Assembly (NCBI GenBank): GCA_910575705.1
Contig: CAJTFG010000002.1
Coordinates: 62,001-126,000 of the forward strand
Direction of reading: 5' to 3'
DNA length: 64,000 nt
Source: Erysipelotrichales bacterium
Lineage (GTDB): Bacteria > Bacillota_I > Bacilli_A > Erysipelotrichales > Erysipelotrichaceae
Numbering within the stretch: the stretch's first letter is position 1; each line of letters begins with the position of its first letter. The notes below the pieces were generated by a model. The model was not told the DNA's origin. It ran no database searches and was given only the letters and a program-made list of their open reading frames with translations. Shown here piece by piece: positions 46,993-55,742 of the stretch. The position numbers and the translations under genes are program-made.

Positions 46993-47068
46993 TTGTATCC
47001 TCCTTTGGTGCATATAATATGATTATCAATTATAGTTGAAAAATTGAGCAATTGTCAAACAAAAAGTA

Positions 47069-47127
47069 TTGACAGTTGAACGTATAATCAACTATAATAT
47101 GTATAGAAGTTGAATATATGCTCAACT
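47069..47127 (+). promoter_or_regulatory. Metal-efflux promoter with two operators
   Basis: TTGACA (47069-47074), an 18-nt spacer and TATAAT (47093-47098). One operator AGTTGA-N8-TCAACT (47074-47093) fills the spacer; a second of identical 6-8-6 geometry lies downstream at 47108-47127. This matches the imperfect 12-2-12 style of SmtB/CadC sites. Confidence 0.8.
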
Positions 47128-47151
47128 ATTCAATAAATGGAGGGATAAGGA

Positions 47152-47370
47152 ATGAAGAAAACATATAAGATTGAGGTTGACTGTGCAAACTGTGCAAATA
47201 AGATGGAAGAAGCTGCGAATGCGACAATCGGTGTAAAGCAGGCTGTTGTTAATTTTATGACATTGAAGATGATCGTTGAATTTGACGAAGAGGCACAGCC
47301 GAAAGAAGTTATGAAGGAAGTATTAAAGAACTGTAAGAAAATTGAAGATGATTGCGAAATTTATTTTTGA
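47152..47370 (+). CDS. Stand-alone heavy-metal-associated (HMA) domain protein
   Basis: A 72-residue ferredoxin-fold metallochaperone. The metal site is C-A-N-C in VDCANCANKMEEAAN. The tyrosine/phenylalanine loop residue of CopZ-type chaperones is replaced, and a C-terminal D-D-C-E adds another possible ligand, favouring Zn/Cd/Pb over Cu. Ribosome site GGAGGGATAAGG. The ATPase follows after 18 nt and itself lacks an N-terminal HMA domain, so this protein probably supplies that function in trans. Confidence 0.88.
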   Translation: MKKTYKIEVDCANCANKMEEAANATIGVKQAVVNFMTLKMIVEFDEEAQPKEVMKEVLKNCKKIEDDCEIYF

Positions 47371-47388
47371 TAAACAGCGGAGGAAACT

Positions 47389-49257
47389 ATGAATAAGAAA
47401 CAGAAAAAGATGCTGTTGCGGATCCTTATTTCTGCGGTACTGTTTTTCACTCTTAAAATCGTTGTATTGGATGACCTTTATGAAACGGTACTGTTTCTCA
47501 TAGCGTATATCGTGATCGGCTACGATATTCTCATTAAAGCGGTAAAGGGAATTTTGAACCGTCAGGTGTTTGATGAAAACTTTCTGATGGCGGTAGCGAC
47601 TGCCGGAGCGATTGCGTTGGGTGATTATGGAGAAGGAACAGCGGTTATGCTCTTTTATCAGATCGGAGAGTGGTTTCAGAGCTATGCCGTCGGTAAAAGT
47701 CGTAGGAATATAAGCGAATTGATGGATATTCGTCCGGATTATGCCAATATAGAAGATGAGAACGGAGCTTTGAAAAAAGTTGATCCGGATGATATCGCCG
47801 TCGGTACCCTCATTGTGGTAAAACCGGGGGAAAAGGTACCGATCGACGGCATTGTCATAGAGGGAAATTCTACCTTGAATACGAGTGCATTGACAGGTGA
47901 AAGCTTGCCGAGGACAGCTGCTGTCGGTGATGAGATCATCAGCGGCTGTATCAATATGACCGGTTTGCTGAAAATAAAAACAACGAAGGAATTTGGTGAA
48001 TCTACCGTATCAAAGATCTTAGATATGGTAGAAAATGCAAGTTCTAAAAAGTCAAAGTCGGAGAATTTCATCTCTCGTTTCGCTCGCTATTATACGCCTG
48101 CAGTGTGCTACAGCGCCCTTGCATTAGCGCTGATTCCGCCTCTTTTAGCTTCTCTTACGGGAAACGATCCGATGTGGTCTGATTGGCTTTACCGAGCGTT
48201 ATCGTTCCTCGTCATCAGTTGTCCGTGTGCGCTTGTGATCAGTATACCGCTGAGCTTTTTTGCAGGTATTGGCGGCGCCAGCAAGGCCGGTGTACTTGTT
48301 AAGGGGTCTAATTATCTGGAAGCTTTGGCTTCCGCAAAATATGTCGTTTTTGATAAGACAGGTACGATGACGGAAGGCGTATTTGAAGTGAGCGGTGTGC
48401 ATCATGCAAGTATAGCGGAAGAGAAACTATTGGAATATGCCGCTCTTGCGGAAAGCTATTCTACGCATCCGATTTCTAAGAGTATACGCCGAGCTTATGG
48501 GAAAGAGGTGGATACCGATCGCGTTCAAAATGTAGAAGAGATAAGCGGTCATGGTATTACTGCAAATGTCGATGGAGTTCCTGTCGCAGCGGGAAACGGA
48601 AAGCTTATGGAAAAATTCCACATTGCCTATCAGGAATGCAGTAAGGCAGGGACGGTCGTTCATATTGCGGTAAACGGTGTCTATGCAGGGCATATTCTCA
48701 TTTCGGATAAAATAAAACCTCATGCGGAGCAGGCGATTCGGGCATTGAAAGACATCGGCATCAAAAAGACGGTAATGCTGACGGGAGACCGGCGCCGTGT
48801 CGGTGAGCAGGTAGCAGCGGATCTAGCCATTGATCAGGTTTACAGTGAATTGCTGCCGGGCGATAAAGTGACCAAGGTAGAAGAGATCTTGACATGGAAG
48901 CAGGGAAAGGAAAACGTTGTCTTTGTGGGTGACGGTATCAATGATGCGCCGGTGCTTTCCAGAGCGGATATCGGGATCGCTATGGGGGCATTAGGAAGCG
49001 ATGCTGCAATTGAAGCTGCGGATATCGTTCTTATGGATGATGATCCGTTAAAAATAGCTAAGGCGATCCGCATTGCGAAAAAATGCATCCGCATCGTATA
49101 CGAAAATATTTATTTTGCTATTGGAGTGAAGTTGCTTTGCCTTATGCTGGCTGCTGTCGGCATTGTGAATATGTGGATTGCGATCTTTGCGGACGTCGGT
49201 GTTATGATCCTTGCGGTATTGAATGCCATACGGACACTGCGCATTCGCAAATTATGA
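47389..49257 (+). CDS. P1B-type Zn/Cd/Pb-translocating ATPase
   Basis: A 622-residue metal-exporting P-type ATPase. The membrane metal site is SCPCAL (C-P-C near residue 278); the phosphorylation site is FDKTGTMTEG (D near 322); YSTHPISK has the HP locus; MLTGDRR and FVGDGINDAPVLSRADIGIAMG complete the ATP domains. The last membrane helix has IFADVGVM, the aspartate typical of Zn/Cd (CadA/ZntA) pumps. The N-terminal HMA domain seen in most CadA proteins is absent; a separate HMA gene precedes. A TGA is followed within 7 nt by a strong terminator. Confidence 0.93.
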   Translation: MNKKQKKMLLRILISAVLFFTLKIVVLDDLYETVLFLIAYIVIGYDILIKAVKGILNRQVFDENFLMAVATAGAIALGDYGEGTAVMLFYQIGEWFQSYAVGKSRRNISELMDIRPDYANIEDENGALKKVDPDDIAVGTLIVVKPGEKVPIDGIVIEGNSTLNTSALTGESLPRTAAVGDEIISGCINMTGLLKIKTTKEFGESTVSKILDMVENASSKKSKSENFISRFARYYTPAVCYSALALALIPPLLASLTGNDPMWSDWLYRALSFLVISCPCALVISIPLSFFAGIGGASKAGVLVKGSNYLEALASAKYVVFDKTGTMTEGVFEVSGVHHASIAEEKLLEYAALAESYSTHPISKSIRRAYGKEVDTDRVQNVEEISGHGITANVDGVPVAAGNGKLMEKFHIAYQECSKAGTVVHIAVNGVYAGHILISDKIKPHAEQAIRALKDIGIKKTVMLTGDRRRVGEQVAADLAIDQVYSELLPGDKVTKVEEILTWKQGKENVVFVGDGINDAPVLSRADIGIAMGALGSDAAIEAADIVLMDDDPLKIAKAIRIAKKCIRIVYENIYFAIGVKLLCLMLAAVGIVNMWIAIFADVGVMILAVLNAIRTLRIRKL

Positions 49258-49263
49258 CGATAC

Positions 49264-49310
49264 AGCGTGCATGTAAGAGAAATCGTACTCTTATAATGTG
49301 CGCTTTTTTT
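49264..49310 (+). terminator. Terminator after the P1B ATPase gene
   Basis: AGCGTGCAT and TAAGAG pair with CTCTTA and ATGTGCGCT, followed by seven T. The next 150 nt hold two TATAAT boxes (49420 and 49431) that may serve lemA. Confidence 0.75.
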
Positions 49311-49464
49311 ATTGTCAAGATCGAGCTATAGGATTCATTGAAAAAGCGAGGAAGCGATATTGTGAGAGATAAAATAGGAAGATGAGCGATATTTTATGAT
49401 TCAAATCTGGCAAGTGTAATATAATAGTGGTATAATCAAATCGATAAAAAAAGGAGTGATCGTT

Positions 49465-50016
49465 ATGTGGATATGGATTTTGGTAGCTGTAGTATTTCTT
49501 TTAATACTGTGGGCTGTCATGGCATACAATAAGTTGGTAAGAGGTCAAAACCGTGTGGAAGAAGCTTTTTCAACGATGGATGTTTATTTGAAAAAGCGTT
49601 ATGATCTGATCCCGAATCTTGTAGAGACGGTAAAGGGATATACGAAGCATGAGAATGAAACGCTTACGAATGTCATCAGTGCCCGCAATATGGCAGTAAA
49701 GTCACAGACTTTGGATGATAAGATCGCCAATGAGCAAAAGGTGCAGTCATTGATGGGGTCTTTCTTTGCCATCGGTGAACAGTATCCGGAATTAAAAGCC
49801 GATAAGAACTTTTCTAAGTTGCAGGATGAACTGGGCAGCCTGGAAAAAGAGATCGCCAATGCCCGCAAATATTACAATGCTGTGGTATTGAAGTTCAACA
49901 ATCAGGTACAAGTGTTTCCTAGCAATCTTATTGCCGGTATGTTCCACTTTGCAAGAAAGCCGATGTATGAGATCACGGAAGCAGTTCAGCGTGAGAATGT
50001 AAAGGTACAGTTTTAA
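49465..50016 (+). CDS. lemA: LemA family protein
   Basis: A 183-residue protein with one N-terminal membrane segment (WIWILVAVVFLLILWAVMAY) and a coiled helical domain (YNKLVRGQNRVEEAFSTMDV, then KRYDLIPNLVETVKGY, ending in FARKPMYEI). The precise function is unknown; LemA proteins are commonly next to a DUF2207 or HtpX gene. ATG 49465 follows AAAGGAG, with a GTG at 49456 in frame but inside the spacing. Confidence 0.93.
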   Translation: MWIWILVAVVFLLILWAVMAYNKLVRGQNRVEEAFSTMDVYLKKRYDLIPNLVETVKGYTKHENETLTNVISARNMAVKSQTLDDKIANEQKVQSLMGSFFAIGEQYPELKADKNFSKLQDELGSLEKEIANARKYYNAVVLKFNNQVQVFPSNLIAGMFHFARKPMYEITEAVQRENVKVQF

Positions 50017-50059
50017 AAGGGATAGTGATCTATCCCTCTTTTTAAGTAGAGGTGAGAAA

Positions 50060-51973
50060 ATGAAGAAACTATATAAGATATGCCTAGCGGTTGTATTTCT
50101 TGTATTTCTGACGATTCCATCTGCTGTGAATGCTTCTTCGACCCACGTAATCGATGCATTGGATATTCAGATGGATGTTGCGGAAGACGGTTCTTTGCAT
50201 ATTACGGAGCGTTATGAGATCGATTTCTATTCCATGCAGCATGGCTTTTATCGGGTCATTCCTACCAATTATGACATGGAATGGGAAGTTGATAATAAAA
50301 TCGTTGAACAGAGTTATTATTTTCCTATCAGCGATATCGATTGTCATGGTACGACGTGTGCGGTGGAAAGAAACAGTTCGGGAGTTTCCATTCGTCTTGG
50401 GGATGCGGATCGTTATGTAAGCGGAAGACAGGAATATACGATTTCTTATAAAGTGCAGACTAAGGATCTTGCGATCAAGGGGAAGGAAGATCTGCAGATG
50501 ATCTATTGGAATCTGGTAGGATATGATCATGCTAAGATCAATCGTTTGACGTATACGATCTCGATGCCAAAGGAATTTGATCAAGAAGGTGTTTATACGA
50601 CTTCCGGTGCGTATGGAAGCACGGCGACTACCATTATCAATGAATTTGATCAGCTGACGATTTCCGGGCGGTCTACAGCACCGCTGCAGGAACAGGATGC
50701 GGCTACGATCGTCATCAATCTTCCAGATCAGTATTTTACATTTCCTGAACCTGTGGATTATGGCCCTATCGTATCTGCTATCTGTATCACGATCAGTGTT
50801 TTAGCTGTCTTTCTGTTCTATAAGTTTGGAAAAGATGATGAGGTCATTGTTACCGTGGAGTTTCAAGCGCCCGAGGGGCTTAACAGTGCCGGTGTCGGTT
50901 ATGTGATCGATAATACAGTAGATGTCAAAGATGTGACGTCTCTCATTTTGGATTGGGCAAATCGCGGTTATGTTGAGATTATCGATAAAAATGACCACAT
51001 TACGTTACGGAAAAAAGCGGATCTCGAAGATGATGTACCGCCGTATGAGCATACTTTTTTTGATGCGATCTTCACTTGTGATGAAGTTTCGGAAGAAGAT
51101 CTGAAATCTGAGAAGACATATAGAGGATTGGTGAATACGATTGCAGGCGTTTCCAAGTATTTTTCGGTAAAAGAGCGCCGCGTATTTGAAAAAACAGGGC
51201 GATTTTTACAAATATTCTTGGGGTTTATCGTAGGGATTCCTACTCTCTTATATACCTGCGCAGCCGTATACAGCTATTATGAAACTTTTGATTTTGCATG
51301 GCTTGCCGCGATTACGACACCGTTTCTTATCATATTATCGTTTCTATGTATGGCGGTTGTGTTGAAACGGCATACGATGACCAAACTTACATTGGTAGCG
51401 GCAACTGTATTTTTCGTCATTTCGTTTATTTTGATCTTGACTGTTTCAGCATCCGTCATGATCATGTATGAGATGTCCTTTATCCATATAGGAATTTATG
51501 TGATCACTACCGTGCTCTTGCTGTTTGTGATGCTGTTTATGGATAAGCGCACAAAATTAGGGATTCGTTGGCTGGGGCAGGTTCTTGGATTAAAGGAATT
51601 CATTTTGACGTGTGAAAAAGATCGTTTGGAAATGATGGTAGAGGAAAATCCGACAGCGTTCTATGATATCCTTCCATATGCGTATGTATTAGGAGTCAGT
51701 GATGTATGGGCAAAGAAATTTGAACATATTGTCATGCAGGCGCCTTCCTGGTATGTAGGAAGCTATGGACAAGGAGATGTATTTTATACTATGCTTTGGT
51801 GGAATCATTTTCATCGCAGTTTCCATGGGATTTCATCAGCATCGGCATTCCGCCCTGAGATCGAAGCCGGCAGCGGCGGCGGAAGAATTTCCGGCGGTGG
51901 TTTCTCCGGCGGCGGTTTTGGTGGCGGCTTTTCTGGGGGAGGCTTTGGCGGCGGTTCCAGCGGAAGTTGGTAA
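50060..51973 (+). CDS. DUF2207 membrane protein with glycine-rich C terminus
   Basis: A 637-residue envelope protein: signal peptide (MKKLYKICLAVVFLVFL, cleavage near VNASS), an extracytoplasmic domain (residues ~28-235) with ERYEIDFYSMQHGFYRVIP, a membrane segment (~238-255), a cytoplasmic region (FQAPEGLNSAGVGYVID, then VTSLILDWANRGYVEI), two or three further helices, and a tail of GGG-F/G-S repeats. This is the usual DUF2207 arrangement. It lies 44 nt after lemA, the canonical partner; function unknown. Confidence 0.88.
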   Translation: MKKLYKICLAVVFLVFLTIPSAVNASSTHVIDALDIQMDVAEDGSLHITERYEIDFYSMQHGFYRVIPTNYDMEWEVDNKIVEQSYYFPISDIDCHGTTCAVERNSSGVSIRLGDADRYVSGRQEYTISYKVQTKDLAIKGKEDLQMIYWNLVGYDHAKINRLTYTISMPKEFDQEGVYTTSGAYGSTATTIINEFDQLTISGRSTAPLQEQDAATIVINLPDQYFTFPEPVDYGPIVSAICITISVLAVFLFYKFGKDDEVIVTVEFQAPEGLNSAGVGYVIDNTVDVKDVTSLILDWANRGYVEIIDKNDHITLRKKADLEDDVPPYEHTFFDAIFTCDEVSEEDLKSEKTYRGLVNTIAGVSKYFSVKERRVFEKTGRFLQIFLGFIVGIPTLLYTCAAVYSYYETFDFAWLAAITTPFLIILSFLCMAVVLKRHTMTKLTLVAATVFFVISFILILTVSASVMIMYEMSFIHIGIYVITTVLLLFVMLFMDKRTKLGIRWLGQVLGLKEFILTCEKDRLEMMVEENPTAFYDILPYAYVLGVSDVWAKKFEHIVMQAPSWYVGSYGQGDVFYTMLWWNHFHRSFHGISSASAFRPEIEAGSGGGRISGGGFSGGGFGGGFSGGGFGGGSSGSW

Positions 51974-51977
51974 TATG

Positions 51978-52010
51978 AAATAAATGCACATCAGGTGCAT
52001 TTATTTTTTT
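51978..52010. terminator. Terminator between DUF2207 gene and recombinase
   Basis: AAATAAATGCAC pairs with GTGCATTTATTT, followed by T. It overlaps the stop codon of the convergent recombinase gene. Confidence 0.8.
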
Positions 52011-52609
52011 GTGCTGAGTATCATTTTTGCTTTTTTATAAAATGTGGAATATGCCATACCACTTGCGGCGATCGCTTCTTTGCTGCTGAGAGAACCGATC
52101 TGCCATTGTCGAAGAATATCTTCAAAATTGTCAGGGAGGATTAACTGCGGACGGCCGAAGCGAACGCCTCTTAATTTGGCTGCCGCGATTCCTTCTGCCT
52201 GTCGTTGTCGTATGTTGATCCTTTCGTTTTCCGCAACAAAGCTCAACAGCTGCAAAACGATGTCACCGATCAATGTCCCGATCAGATCTTTGTTTTGATC
52301 GGTATCCAGCAGAGGCATATCGAGAATGCGGATATCGGCTTTTTTGACTTTCGTGATGTATTTCCATTCCTCTAAGATGTCAGCATAGTTTCTTCCCAGA
52401 CGATCGATGCTTTTAACGATCAGGATATCATTTTTTTTCAGTTTTCTTCCGACCAGCTTACGGTATGCGGGGCGGTTAAAGTCTTTTCCGCTTTGCTTAT
52501 CGGTATAGATATTTTTAGCGTCTACACCGTAGCTGATCAGTTTTCGATATTGGCGGTCCAGATTCTGATCTTTTGATGATACTCTCATATAACCATACAT
52601 TGTACTCAT
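52001..52609 (-). CDS. Serine recombinase, resolvase/invertase family
   Basis: A 202-residue small serine recombinase. The catalytic domain begins YGYMRVSSKDQNLDRQ, with nucleophile serine in R-V-S-S and the arginine cluster later in IVKSIDRLGRNY. The long E helix (FVAENERINIRQRQAEGI) is followed by AAKLRGVRFGRP and a C-terminal helix-turn-helix (SSKEAIAASGMAYSTFYKK). It is full length. No transposase, invertible segment or res site was recognised next to it. Candidates: Hin/Pin-like invertase, resolvase of a lost transposon, or a domesticated enzyme. Confidence 0.92.
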   Translation of the reverse strand: MSTMYGYMRVSSKDQNLDRQYRKLISYGVDAKNIYTDKQSGKDFNRPAYRKLVGRKLKKNDILIVKSIDRLGRNYADILEEWKYITKVKKADIRILDMPLLDTDQNKDLIGTLIGDIVLQLLSFVAENERINIRQRQAEGIAAAKLRGVRFGRPQLILPDNFEDILRQWQIGSLSSKEAIAASGMAYSTFYKKAKMILSTKK

Positions 52610-52794
52610 AATACCCTCCTTGATGTATGAGATGATTATACTAAAAAAGGTAATATTTTTAATTTATAAATAATTGTATTATAGATATGAAATCATCATA
52701 AACGGTAGTTATGTAAGAATTTAATGCAATATTTAATTTTATAGTAACGAGGAATTGCATATGCAGGATATCGTAAGAAAAAGAGGGAAATTAT

Positions 52795-52825
52795 TTGACA
52801 TCTTGGATGAGATGGTGTATATAAT
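52795..52825 (+). promoter_or_regulatory. Promoter of the thrS T-box transcript
   Basis: TTGACA (52795-52800) and TATAAT (52820-52825) with a 19-nt spacer, or TATATA at 52818 with 17 nt. The gap 52610-52790 shows nothing further. Confidence 0.65.
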
Positions 52826-52831
52826 AAACGT

Positions 52832-53041
52832 ATGAACGAAGAAGAGGACATGGGATCTTCCTTTTTGATCAGAGAGAATGATGGCCGGTGAAAATCATTT
52901 GAGAAAAGTTGATCTTACTCCCTCGGAGTTGCCCCTGAAAAGGTGTGCCGTATATCGTCGTTACCGATATAAAGATGTAGCAATACATAAAATAAGGTGG
53001 TACCACGCAAGACTGTCGTCCTTTGGATGTCAGTCTTTTTT
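52832..53041 (+). promoter_or_regulatory. T-box riboswitch of thrS
   Basis: The T-box sequence AAGGTGGTACCACGC (52994-53008) is perfect; upstream are a long Stem I region and AGAGAG near 52871. The terminator is AAGACTG (53009-) pairing with CAGTCTT, then T to 53041. Uncharged tRNA-Thr would pair with TGGT and prevent termination. A likely specifier is ACT at 52917-52919, as a threonine codon; this is inference. Confidence 0.88.
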
Positions 53042-53058
53042 ATGAAAGGAAGGTTGCA

Positions 53059-54789
53059 ATGGTTGATTTTAAAGAACATGAGGAATTAAATATGCTGAAC
53101 CACTCTTGTGCGCATATGATGGCACAGGCGGTAAAGCGATTGTATCCGCAGGCAAAATTTTGGGTAGGTCCGGTCGTGAGCGAGGGTTTTTACTACGACA
53201 TGGATTTGGGAGATGAAGTCATTCATGATGACGATCTTTTAAGGATTGAAAAAGAGATGAAAAAGATCGCCAAAGATGGCAAGCGTATCGTAAGGGAAGA
53301 GATTTCCAAAGAAGACGCATTGGAGATGTTTAAGGATGATCCTTATAAACTCGATCTTATCGCCGATTTGGAAGATGGAAATATTACGGCATATCGTCAG
53401 GGGGAATTTATTGATCTATGCCGTGGCCCGCATGTGGAATCCGTAAAGTTATGCCGTCATTTCAAATTAATGAAGCATTCCGGTGCATATTGGAAAGGGG
53501 ATGCCAATAATAAGGTTTTACAGCGTATTTACGGTGTATGTTTTCCGAGTTCCGAAGAATTGGAAGAGTATCTTCATCTGCTGGAGGAAGCAAAAAAACG
53601 CGATCATAAGAAACTGGGGCGTGAATTAAATCTGTTCATGATGAGCGAATATGCTCCGGGGATGCCGTTTTTTCTGCCGAATGGCATGATCTTGCGCAAT
53701 CAGCTGGAAAATTTCTGGTATGAAGAACATACAAAAGAAAACTATCAGTTTATTAAAACACCGATCATGATGAGCAAGGAACTGTGGCAGATCAGCGGTC
53801 ATTGGGATAACTATAAGGATAATATGTATGTATCTATGGTTGATGACCGTGAATTTGCGATCAAACCGATGAACTGTCCGGGGTCTTTGTTGGTATTTAA
53901 GAATGGTCTGCATTCCTATAAAGACCTGCCTATGCGCGTAGGGGAACTGGGACAGGTACATCGTCATGAAGCGAGCGGAGCATTGAACGGACTTTTCCGT
54001 GTGCGTACATTTACGCAGGACGATGCACATATTTATATGCGTCCGGATCAGATCGAAAGCGAAGTCATTGAATTGATCCGCTTTATAGATCGTATGTATT
54101 CTATTTTCCATCTGACATATGAGATCGAGCTAAGTACGCGTCCGGAGGAAAAATACATCGGAGATATTGAAATATGGGAACGCAGTGAAAAAGCGCTGGC
54201 AGACGCTTGTACGCATGCGGGAAAGACATATAAGGTCAATCCGGGAGACGGTGCCTTCTATGGCCCAAAGCTGGATTTCCATATTCGTGATTCTTTAGGG
54301 CGTGTATGGCAGTGCGGAACGATCCAGTTGGATATGAACTTGCCGGAGCGCTTTGATTTGACGTATGTGGCACAGGATGGCTCTAAGGTCAGACCGGTCA
54401 TGCTGCATCGTGTAATATACGGATCTATCGAACGGTTTATCGGTATTTTGATTGAACATTATGCAGGTCATTTCCCGTTGTGGCTGTCTCCGCAGCAAGT
54501 TACGGTAATTCCTGTGCATTATGAGAAGCATGCGGCTTATGCGAAAAAGGTAACGGATGCGTTAACGGCTGTTGGATTGCGTTGTAAACTGGATGCAAGA
54601 AATGAAAAACTGGGATATCGTATTCGAGAAGCGCAGCTGCATAAGATACCGGTACAGCTGGTAGTAGGTGATGGCGAAGCGGAAAACGGTACGGTTACGC
54701 TGCGTCGTGCACAATCTAAGGATTCTTTGACGCTGTCTTTGGAAGAATGCAAGAAGCTTTTATTGAAGGAAGTAGAGGATAAGGCATGA
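53059..54789 (+). CDS. thrS: Threonyl-tRNA synthetase, short form without TGS domain
   Basis: A 576-residue class II synthetase. It begins directly with the second additional/editing domain (MLNHSCAHMMAQAVKRLYP), with the HxxxH-like editing residues, and lacks the ~60-residue N-terminal TGS domain. Core motifs: PMNCPGSLLVFK (zinc cysteine), MRVGELGQVHRHEASGALNG (motif 2) and FTQDDAHIY, then motif 3 in IYGSIERFIGILIEH and the C-terminal anticodon domain. The start at ATG 53059 follows GAAAGGAAGG; an upstream ATG at 53023 lies in the T-box terminator. Confidence 0.94.
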   Translation: MVDFKEHEELNMLNHSCAHMMAQAVKRLYPQAKFWVGPVVSEGFYYDMDLGDEVIHDDDLLRIEKEMKKIAKDGKRIVREEISKEDALEMFKDDPYKLDLIADLEDGNITAYRQGEFIDLCRGPHVESVKLCRHFKLMKHSGAYWKGDANNKVLQRIYGVCFPSSEELEEYLHLLEEAKKRDHKKLGRELNLFMMSEYAPGMPFFLPNGMILRNQLENFWYEEHTKENYQFIKTPIMMSKELWQISGHWDNYKDNMYVSMVDDREFAIKPMNCPGSLLVFKNGLHSYKDLPMRVGELGQVHRHEASGALNGLFRVRTFTQDDAHIYMRPDQIESEVIELIRFIDRMYSIFHLTYEIELSTRPEEKYIGDIEIWERSEKALADACTHAGKTYKVNPGDGAFYGPKLDFHIRDSLGRVWQCGTIQLDMNLPERFDLTYVAQDGSKVRPVMLHRVIYGSIERFIGILIEHYAGHFPLWLSPQQVTVIPVHYEKHAAYAKKVTDALTAVGLRCKLDARNEKLGYRIREAQLHKIPVQLVVGDGEAENGTVTLRRAQSKDSLTLSLEECKKLLLKEVEDKA

Positions 54790-55679
54790 AGAAGATCGTT
54801 AGAAATTTGATGCTTGTTTCTTTGCTGCTGTTAAGCGCATGTCAGGCGGAGACACAGGAAGAAGAAACGGCGTCGGTTTTGGTACCGCAAGGAGCAACAG
54901 CTATGGCTGTCTTGCCGTTATTTGAAACGGAAAATAAAGTAGAGACGGTATCAGGAAGTGATATTGTCAGCGCCGAACTTGTAAAAGAAAACGGAGAATA
55001 TGATATTATTGTAGCACCTGTGAATCTTGGAGCGAAACTGTTGGAAAAAGGAAACAGTGAATATCGTTTGCAGGCTGTTCTCACATGGGGGAACCTATAT
55101 ATTATCAGTGGGGAAGAAGACGGTCCTCTGGCAGCATTCGGAGAAAATGCCGTTCCTGGTAAAATCTTATCTTTGACGATACCGGATGAGCAAGTATCTT
55201 TCTATAATTCGGTGCAAGATGTGCAGGCACAGCTGCTTAGCGGCAATGCTAAAAGAGGTATGTTAGCAGAACCGGCAGCGACGGCAACGATTGCCAAGGC
55301 AAAAGAACAGGGAATTTCTTTGCATATAGAGAAAGATCTTCAAGAGGCATATAAGGAAGTATACCCTTCCGATCGCCATGGATATCCGCAGGCAGCCGTC
55401 TTTGTGAAAAAAGGCAGTGAAGATAAAGTGCAGAGTGTTTTAAAGAAAATTGAGACATTCACGAATGAAACGGCAGTGGAGGATCCTGATGTAATTGCCG
55501 ATATGATCGACAAGAACGATCTGGCCGAGCGAATCGGGGTTCCGTCTTCCGTCATTGCCCAGAAGACATGGAATAATCAGCATATACAATATGTGGATGC
55601 TGCGGATGTGAAAGAGGAATTAAAAGATTTTTTACAGCTGTTTCAGATCGCATTTCAAGAGGATATGCTTGTAAAATAG
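54786..55679 (+). CDS. Substrate-binding lipoprotein of an ABC importer (SsuA/ThiY-like)
   Basis: A 297-residue lipoprotein. The signal peptide has lipobox LLSAC (cysteine ~19). The mature part shows VLVPQGATAMAVLPLFE, YDIIVAPVNLGAKLLEKGN, GKILSL and MLAEPAATATIAKAK, typical of the NMT1/SsuA-type binding proteins for organosulfur compounds, thiamine precursors or similar. It overlaps thrS by 4 nt. A terminator then a new promoter precede the permease gene. Confidence 0.85.
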   Translation: MKKIVRNLMLVSLLLLSACQAETQEEETASVLVPQGATAMAVLPLFETENKVETVSGSDIVSAELVKENGEYDIIVAPVNLGAKLLEKGNSEYRLQAVLTWGNLYIISGEEDGPLAAFGENAVPGKILSLTIPDEQVSFYNSVQDVQAQLLSGNAKRGMLAEPAATATIAKAKEQGISLHIEKDLQEAYKEVYPSDRHGYPQAAVFVKKGSEDKVQSVLKKIETFTNETAVEDPDVIADMIDKNDLAERIGVPSSVIAQKTWNNQHIQYVDAADVKEELKDFLQLFQIAFQEDMLVK

Positions 55680-55704
55680 ATGGATGAAGAACATCCATCT
55701 TTTT
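55678..55704 (+). terminator. Terminator between binding-protein and permease genes
   Basis: AGATGGATG pairs with CATCCATCT around AAGAA, followed by TTTTT. A TATAAT box at 55717-55722 then starts the permease transcript. Confidence 0.8.
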
Positions 55705-55742
55705 CTTGGTTTATGATATAATATCGCAAAAGGAGTGAAGGT

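Noticed and set aside
53023-53058. Longer ThrRS start
   Set aside because: The codons lie in the T-box terminator hairpin; the ribosome site is just before 53059.
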